Assembly: GCF_036226665.1 (NCBI RefSeq)
Contig: NZ_CP109007.1
Coordinates: 3,512,501-3,576,500 of the forward strand
Source: Streptomyces sp. NBC_00691
GTDB taxonomy: Bacteria; Actinomycetota; Actinomycetes; Streptomycetales; Streptomycetaceae
DNA: 64,000 nt
Direction: 5' to 3'
The notes under the pieces were generated by a model. It did no database searches and was not told the DNA's origin. It saw only the letters and a list, made by a program, of their open reading frames with translations. Below are positions 61,382 through 64,000 of this stretch, one piece after another (position 1 is the first letter of the stretch; every line of letters starts with the position of its first letter). A program made the translations under genes and the position numbers.

Positions 61382-62260
61382 GTGCTGGAGCGGCTCAACC
61401 AGGCACTCGACCACATCGAGGAGCACCTCGTCACGGAACTCCGCGGCGACCTCGACCCGGCCGAACTCGCCCGGATCGCGACGACCTCGGAGCATCACCT
61501 CCGGCGCATGTTCTCGGCGCTGGCCGGCATGCCCCTGTCCGAGTACGTACGGCGCAGGCGGCTCACCGTCGCGGGCGCCGAGGTGCTCGCCGGGGAACGG
61601 ACGCTCCTGGAGATCGCGGTGCGTCACGGCTACGGCTCCGGGGAGGCCTTCGCCCGCGCGTTCCGCGCGGTGCACGGGGTCGGCCCCGGCGAGGCCCGCC
61701 GCACGGGAGCCGCGCTCAACGCCCAGCCGCGGATGTCCTTCCGGCTCGTCGTCGAAGGGAACAGCAGCATGCGGTACAGGGTCGTGGAGAAGAAGGACCT
61801 CCGGGTCGTCGGGCGGAAGGCCCGCGTGCCCCTGGTCCACGAGGGGGAGAACCCGGCGATCGCCGCGCACATCCGGTCCCTCGGCCAGGAGACGATCGAG
61901 CGGCTCGGGCGGCTCTCGGACCAGGAGCCCCGGGGAGTCGTCTCGGCGGTCGTGCACCTGAGCGACAGCCGGGAGGAGGGCGCCCGGCTCGACTACTGGC
62001 ACGCGGTGGTGAGCGACGCCGAGGTCCCGGCGGAGTTCGAGGTGCTCGACGTGCCGGCCGGCGCCTGGGCGGTCTTCGAGAACGAGGGCCCGCTGCCGGA
62101 GGCCGTGCAGTACCTGTGGCGGGACATCTTCACCCAGTGGTTCCCGTCCAACCCGTACGCCATCAGGCCGGGCCCCGAGATCATGAGCATCCACCCGTCG
62201 GAGGACTGGAAGACGGCACGGGCGGAGCTGTGGATCCCGGTGGAACACACGGCGGGATGA
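61382..62260 (+). CDS. AraC-family regulator with GyrI-like effector domain
   Basis: A 292-residue regulator of the Rob/SoxS-like type: N-terminal AraC DNA-binding domain with two helix-turn-helix motifs (LARIATTSEHHLRRMFSALA and IAVRHGYGSGEAFARAFRAV) and a C-terminal GyrI-like ligand-binding domain (RVVEKKDLRVVGRKARVPL, ending ELWIPVEH). It probably senses a small lipophilic compound. GTG at 61382 after GAAAGGGAAGGA. Confidence 0.92.
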   Translation: MLERLNQALDHIEEHLVTELRGDLDPAELARIATTSEHHLRRMFSALAGMPLSEYVRRRRLTVAGAEVLAGERTLLEIAVRHGYGSGEAFARAFRAVHGVGPGEARRTGAALNAQPRMSFRLVVEGNSSMRYRVVEKKDLRVVGRKARVPLVHEGENPAIAAHIRSLGQETIERLGRLSDQEPRGVVSAVVHLSDSREEGARLDYWHAVVSDAEVPAEFEVLDVPAGAWAVFENEGPLPEAVQYLWRDIFTQWFPSNPYAIRPGPEIMSIHPSEDWKTARAELWIPVEHTAG

Positions 62261-62296
62261 GCGAAGGGCCGGTGGGAGTCCCCACCGGCCCTTCGC
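62261..62296. terminator. Bidirectional terminator between araC-type gene and mqnE
   Basis: GCGAAGGGCCGGTGGG (62261-62276) and CCCACCGGCCCTTCGC (62281-62296): perfect 16-bp stem, 4-nt loop, overlapping the end of the AraC gene by no base. Confidence 0.92.
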
Positions 62297-62311
62297 CTCG
62301 TCACGAGCGGG

Positions 62312-63490
62312 TCAGAACCGCATCGCCTGCGGCGTCTCGCGCCGCTCCGCGTCCGGGCCCGGGTACTCGCGGATGATCTCGTACCGGGTGTTCCGCTCGA
62401 CCGGGCGGAAGCCGGCGTCGCGGATCAGCTCCAGGAGGTCCTCGCGGCCCAGCTTGTTCGGCGTGCCGTAGTTGTCGGCGTCGTGCGTGATCTTGTACTC
62501 GACGACCGAGCCGTCCATGTCGTCGGCGCCGTGCTGGAGCGCGAGCTGTGCCGTCTGGACGCCGTGCATGACCCAGAAGACCTTGACGTGCGGCACGTTG
62601 TCGAAGAGGAGCCGGGAGACCGCGAAGGTCTTCAGGGCCTCGGCGCCGGTCGCCATGGTGGTGCGCGCCTGCAGCTTGTTGCGGACCTTGCCGTCCTGCA
62701 TGTCGACGAAGTCGTGCTGGTAGCGCAGCGGGATGAAGACCTGGAAGCCGCCGGTCTCGTCCTGGAGCTCACGCAGCCTCAGCACGTGGTCGACGCGGTG
62801 CCGGGGCTCCTCGATGTGCCCGTACAGCATGGTGCTGGGAGTCTTGAGCCCCTTCTCGTGCGCGAGGCGGTGGATCCGGGACCAGTCCTCCCAGTGGGTG
62901 CGGTGGTCCACGATGTGCTGCCGGACCTCCCAGTCGAAGATCTCGGCGCCGCCGCCGGTCAGGGACTCCAGGCCGGCCTCGATGAGTTCGTCGAGGATGT
63001 CGGAGGCGGACATGCCCGAGATGGTCTCGAAGTGGTGGATCTCGGTGGCGGTGAACGCCTTGAGCGAGACGTTCGGCAGGGCCTTCTTGAGCTCGGAGAG
63101 GGAGCGCGGGTAGTACCGCCAGGGCAGGTTGGGGTGCAGCCCGTTGACGATGTGGAGCTCGGTGAGGTTCTCGTTCTCCATGGCCTTCGCGAGGCGCACG
63201 GCCTCCTCGATGCGCATGGTGTACGCGTCCTTCTCGCCCGGCTTGCGCTGGAACGAGCAGTAGGCGCAGGAGGCGGTGCAGACGTTGGTCATGTTCAGAT
63301 GCCGGTTGACATTGAAATGCACCACGTCGCCGTTCTTGCGGGTCCTGACCTCGTGGGCCAGACCGCCGAGCCAGGCGAGGTCGTCGGACTCGTACAGGGC
63401 GATGCCGTCCTCACGGCTCAGCCGCTCACCGTCCCGGACCTTCTGCTCCAGCTCGCGCTTGAGCCCTACATCTTTGATGGATGCAGTCAT
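62312..63490 (-). CDS. mqnE: Aminofutalosine synthase MqnE
   Basis: A 392-residue radical-SAM enzyme of the futalosine menaquinone pathway, converting the MqnA product (3-[(1-carboxyvinyl)oxy]benzoate) and SAM to aminofutalosine. The cluster motif CTASCAYC is at about residue 72-79, with HFNVNRHLNMTN before it and IVNGLHPNLPW after it, both typical of MqnE. Streptomyces use this route. ATG at 63490. The adjacent Lrp/AsnC gene is separate. Confidence 0.95.
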   Translation of the reverse strand: MTASIKDVGLKRELEQKVRDGERLSREDGIALYESDDLAWLGGLAHEVRTRKNGDVVHFNVNRHLNMTNVCTASCAYCSFQRKPGEKDAYTMRIEEAVRLAKAMENENLTELHIVNGLHPNLPWRYYPRSLSELKKALPNVSLKAFTATEIHHFETISGMSASDILDELIEAGLESLTGGGAEIFDWEVRQHIVDHRTHWEDWSRIHRLAHEKGLKTPSTMLYGHIEEPRHRVDHVLRLRELQDETGGFQVFIPLRYQHDFVDMQDGKVRNKLQARTTMATGAEALKTFAVSRLLFDNVPHVKVFWVMHGVQTAQLALQHGADDMDGSVVEYKITHDADNYGTPNKLGREDLLELIRDAGFRPVERNTRYEIIREYPGPDAERRETPQAMRF

Positions 63491-63572
63491 CTCCGGGCGT
63501 CTCCCTTTTCTCCGAAATCAGACTTCTTCTACTGCTTCTGCTACGTCGTTCACCGTACTCTCAGCCGATCCG

Positions 63573-64000
63573 TCAGCCTTCCTCGGGCAGCTCTCCGACC
63601 CGGTTCTCCCACTTCGTGGAGAGCACGATCGTCGTCCGGGTGCGGGAGACGCCCTTGGTTCCGCTGAGGCGGCGGATCGTCTTCTCCAGGCCGTCGACGT
63701 CACTGACGCGCACCTTGAGCATGAACGAGTCGTCGCCGGCGATGAACCAGCAGTCCTCGATCTCGGCGAGGTCCTTGAGCCGGCGGGCCACGTCCTCGTG
63801 GTCGGCCGCGTCGGAGAGCGAGATGCCGATGAGGGCGGTCACGCCGAGGCCGAGCGAGGCGGCGTCGACGGTGGCGCGGTAGCCGGTGATCACTCCGGCG
63901 GCCTCAAGGCGGTTGATGCGGTCGGTGACGGAGGGGCCGGAGAGCCCGACGAGCCGGCCGAGTTCGGCGTACGAGGCGCGGCCGTTCTCACGCAGAGCCT
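63573..64000 (-). CDS. Lrp/AsnC-family regulator, 5' end outside window
   Basis: The last 142 codons or so of a transcriptional regulator. The visible part contains the end of the N-terminal helix-turn-helix (RASYAELGRLVGLSGPSVTD, RINRLEAAGVI) and the full RAM effector domain (IGISLSDAADHEDVARRLKD ... DCWFIAGDDSFMLKVRVSD). It regulates amino-acid metabolism genes in general; its targets here are unknown. Its start lies beyond 64000. It ends 82 bases before mqnE, same strand direction. Confidence 0.92.
   Translation of the reverse strand, partial: ALRENGRASYAELGRLVGLSGPSVTDRINRLEAAGVITGYRATVDAASLGLGVTALIGISLSDAADHEDVARRLKDLAEIEDCWFIAGDDSFMLKVRVSDVDGLEKTIRRLSGTKGVSRTRTTIVLSTKWENRVGELPEEG

Overview
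The very high G+C content, GTG starts, short divergent promoters and gene families all point to a Streptomyces chromosome. The window carries the afsK / afsR / afsS regulators of secondary metabolism, a fused FO synthase (FbiC) for coenzyme F420, a futalosine-pathway menaquinone gene (mqnE) and a helix-turn-helix/DUF397 pair. From memory, unchecked, the backbone order matches the S. coelicolor afsK-afsS-afsR-fbiC neighbourhood. No CRISPR array, rRNA gene or intact prophage is visible.

Layout. 1-4.2 kb: the 3' part of an MMPL exporter gene, an array of GGCGCC-centred palindromes, and a DrrA/DrrB-type ABC exporter. 4.3-6.7 kb: tRNA-Arg(CCT), a partial copy of its 3' end, a frameshifted IS transposase remnant, and an orphan DndB/DGQHR-like gene whose promoter holds two repeated 13-bp operators; this looks like a small integration hot spot. 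6.7-14.5 kb: conserved envelope and regulatory genes (membrane protein, PBP-type carboxypeptidase with a very long acidic cytoplasmic domain, GPP34 protein, XRE/DUF397 pair). 14.6-36 kb: scattered catabolic genes alternating with housekeeping genes (Na+/solute symporter, an ADP-ribosylglycohydrolase homologue lacking its metal-binding aspartates, secreted tyrosine phosphatase, FbiC, F420/flavin oxidoreductases, amino-acid permease, aldehyde dehydrogenase, two amidohydrolases, SDRs). 36-49.5 kb: afsR, afsS, then an acyl-CoA ligase/thiolase/DUF35/enoyl-CoA hydratase block placed between afsS and afsK. 49.9-58.5 kb: a TetR regulator, an acyl-CoA dehydrogenase/Ddn pair facing a second thiolase-like gene, a flavin monooxygenase/PNPOx pair, and a long-chain acyl-CoA ligase with its TetR gene. 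58.6-64 kb: DctA-type symporter, GNAT, AraC, MqnE and the start of an Lrp/AsnC gene.

The most striking signal is a dispersed regulon. Ten copies of a 15-bp palindrome close to CTGACGGNCCGTCAG lie in front of catabolic transcription units spread over 37 kb (15.5, 32.4, 34.2, 36.0, 42.3 and 52.4 kb), three of them divergent promoters, and I see none elsewhere except a weaker relative at the DndB-like promoter. The genes behind these sites encode a dimeric alpha/beta-barrel (EthD-like) protein, SDRs, luciferase-like flavin/F420 oxidoreductases, two amidohydrolases, an aldehyde dehydrogenase, a FadD3-like ligase, two Ltp-type thiolase homologues, a DUF35 protein, an enoyl-CoA hydratase, an acyl-CoA dehydrogenase and a Ddn-type F420 protein. 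Together these resemble a CoA-dependent degradation route for a cyclic or branched compound, with FbiC in the same window supplying F420. The substrate and the TetR-type regulator are not identified.
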